From: Alphaproteobacteria bacterium
GTDB taxonomy: Bacteria > Pseudomonadota > Alphaproteobacteria > Paracaedibacterales > JAKBAR01
DNA length: 5,214 nt
Direction of reading: 5' to 3'
NCBI GenBank assembly: GCA_019745755.1
Contig: JAIESS010000095.1
Span: 1-5,214, forward strand
Part shown: in pieces, positions 4,901-5,214 of the stretch
How the letters are laid out: every line of letters begins with the position of its first letter
Position numbering within the stretch: the stretch's first letter is position 1
Position numbers and translations under genes: made by a program
Notes under the pieces: model-generated
What the model saw: the letters and a program-made list of their open reading frames with translations, nothing else
The model's database searches: none
Told to the model about the DNA's origin: nothing

Positions 4901-5214
4901 TTAACCATGTGCCCTGTATTTGGGCTTTATGCAGCATCTCGCAAGCTCATCAAACTTCACGCAATTTAAAAAAGCAATATTTGCAGCATCTAATACCTTT
5001 CTTTTTTTAATCAGCACAGTAGTCCCAACCATGGTAGAAATCTCTGCGTCATCGACACAAACAGCAATATTACGTATGGCTGTACACGCAGATTTTATGA
5101 ACGTAAGCCCCCTTGGAAAAATCCCAGGACCATAACCATCATGTGTCTTGCGCGTCTTTCGGCAAGTGCATAATGAGAAGCATTACCAATTTGGATATAC
5201 TGTTTGACCTCAGC
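4901..5214 (-). pseudogene. Possible 3' end of a leftward gene, frameshifted or degraded
   Basis: This covers the only stretch over 300 bases without a secure gene (4809-5214). Leftward, one frame is open from the window edge (5214) to a TAA at 5097-5095 and reads AEVKQYIQIGN then ASHYALAERRARHMMVMVLG. A second frame is open for 93 codons from 5182 to a TAA at 4903-4901, yet has no ATG, GTG or TTG before its 51st codon. Joining the two by one frameshift within their overlap (5182-5098) gives a continuous product that ends 40 bases before the leftward terminator. The joined protein is not recognised. The LAERRA...VLG piece faintly recalls both OmpA-C-type domains and the strand after KTG in D-Ala-D-Ala carboxypeptidases, but neither can be claimed. 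Alternatives are a real short tail ending at 5095, a 43-residue ORF starting at 5032, or non-coding sequence; a rightward frame (4920-5135) is also open but lacks a ribosome-binding site. Confidence 0.25.

Noticed and set aside
4920..5135. Rightward 71-codon open frame starting at a TTG
   Set aside because: There is no ribosome-binding site at the TTG or at the following ATG, its third positions are rich in A as in shadow frames, and the nearby terminator points to leftward transcription. It cannot be fully excluded.

Overview
The window looks like the chromosome of a moderately AT-rich Gram-negative bacterium, most likely an alphaproteobacterium. The best lineage clues are the DksA protein, whose zinc-finger region has the cysteine-poor 'CEETGEP...RRLEARP' form usual in that class, and a HIT protein with the 'GGQEVPHFHVHICGG' form. 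No rRNA, tRNA, CRISPR array or recognisable insertion sequence is visible. The placement is an inference from these motifs, not a database result.

Layout from left to right. Bases 1-798 (+) hold the 3' part of cheB (chemotaxis methylesterase), cut by the window edge. It converges on a leftward run of genes: grpE (860-1384), a GFA/CENP-V-type zinc protein (1495-1884), dksA (1920-2348) and a DUF374-type lysophospholipid acyltransferase homologue (2539-3225). The acyltransferase gene is divergent from a rightward HIT-family gene (3244-3618), with only 18 bp between the two start codons; that gap contains a perfect AT-rich inverted repeat. Next comes a two-gene rightward operon (3719-4808) for two exported proteins: a small one I do not recognise and a periplasmic pentapeptide-repeat protein with an unusually long, regular repeat register. 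Bases 4809-5214 contain no secure gene. They do carry a strong hairpin whose T-run faces left, together with open leftward reading frames that look like the 3' end of a frameshifted or degraded gene entering from the right edge.

How the genes relate: grpE (DnaK nucleotide exchange), dksA (RNA polymerase/stringent response) and the acyltransferase are housekeeping or stress genes that share a strand but are separated by 35-190 bp gaps, so they need not form one operon. CheB implies a chemotactic, probably motile, organism. The exported-protein operon is the least conventional part of the window. No complete, clearly new multi-gene system is visible. The items most worth a second look are the dksA leader hairpin, the divergent promoter region, the secreted pentapeptide operon and the right-edge broken gene.
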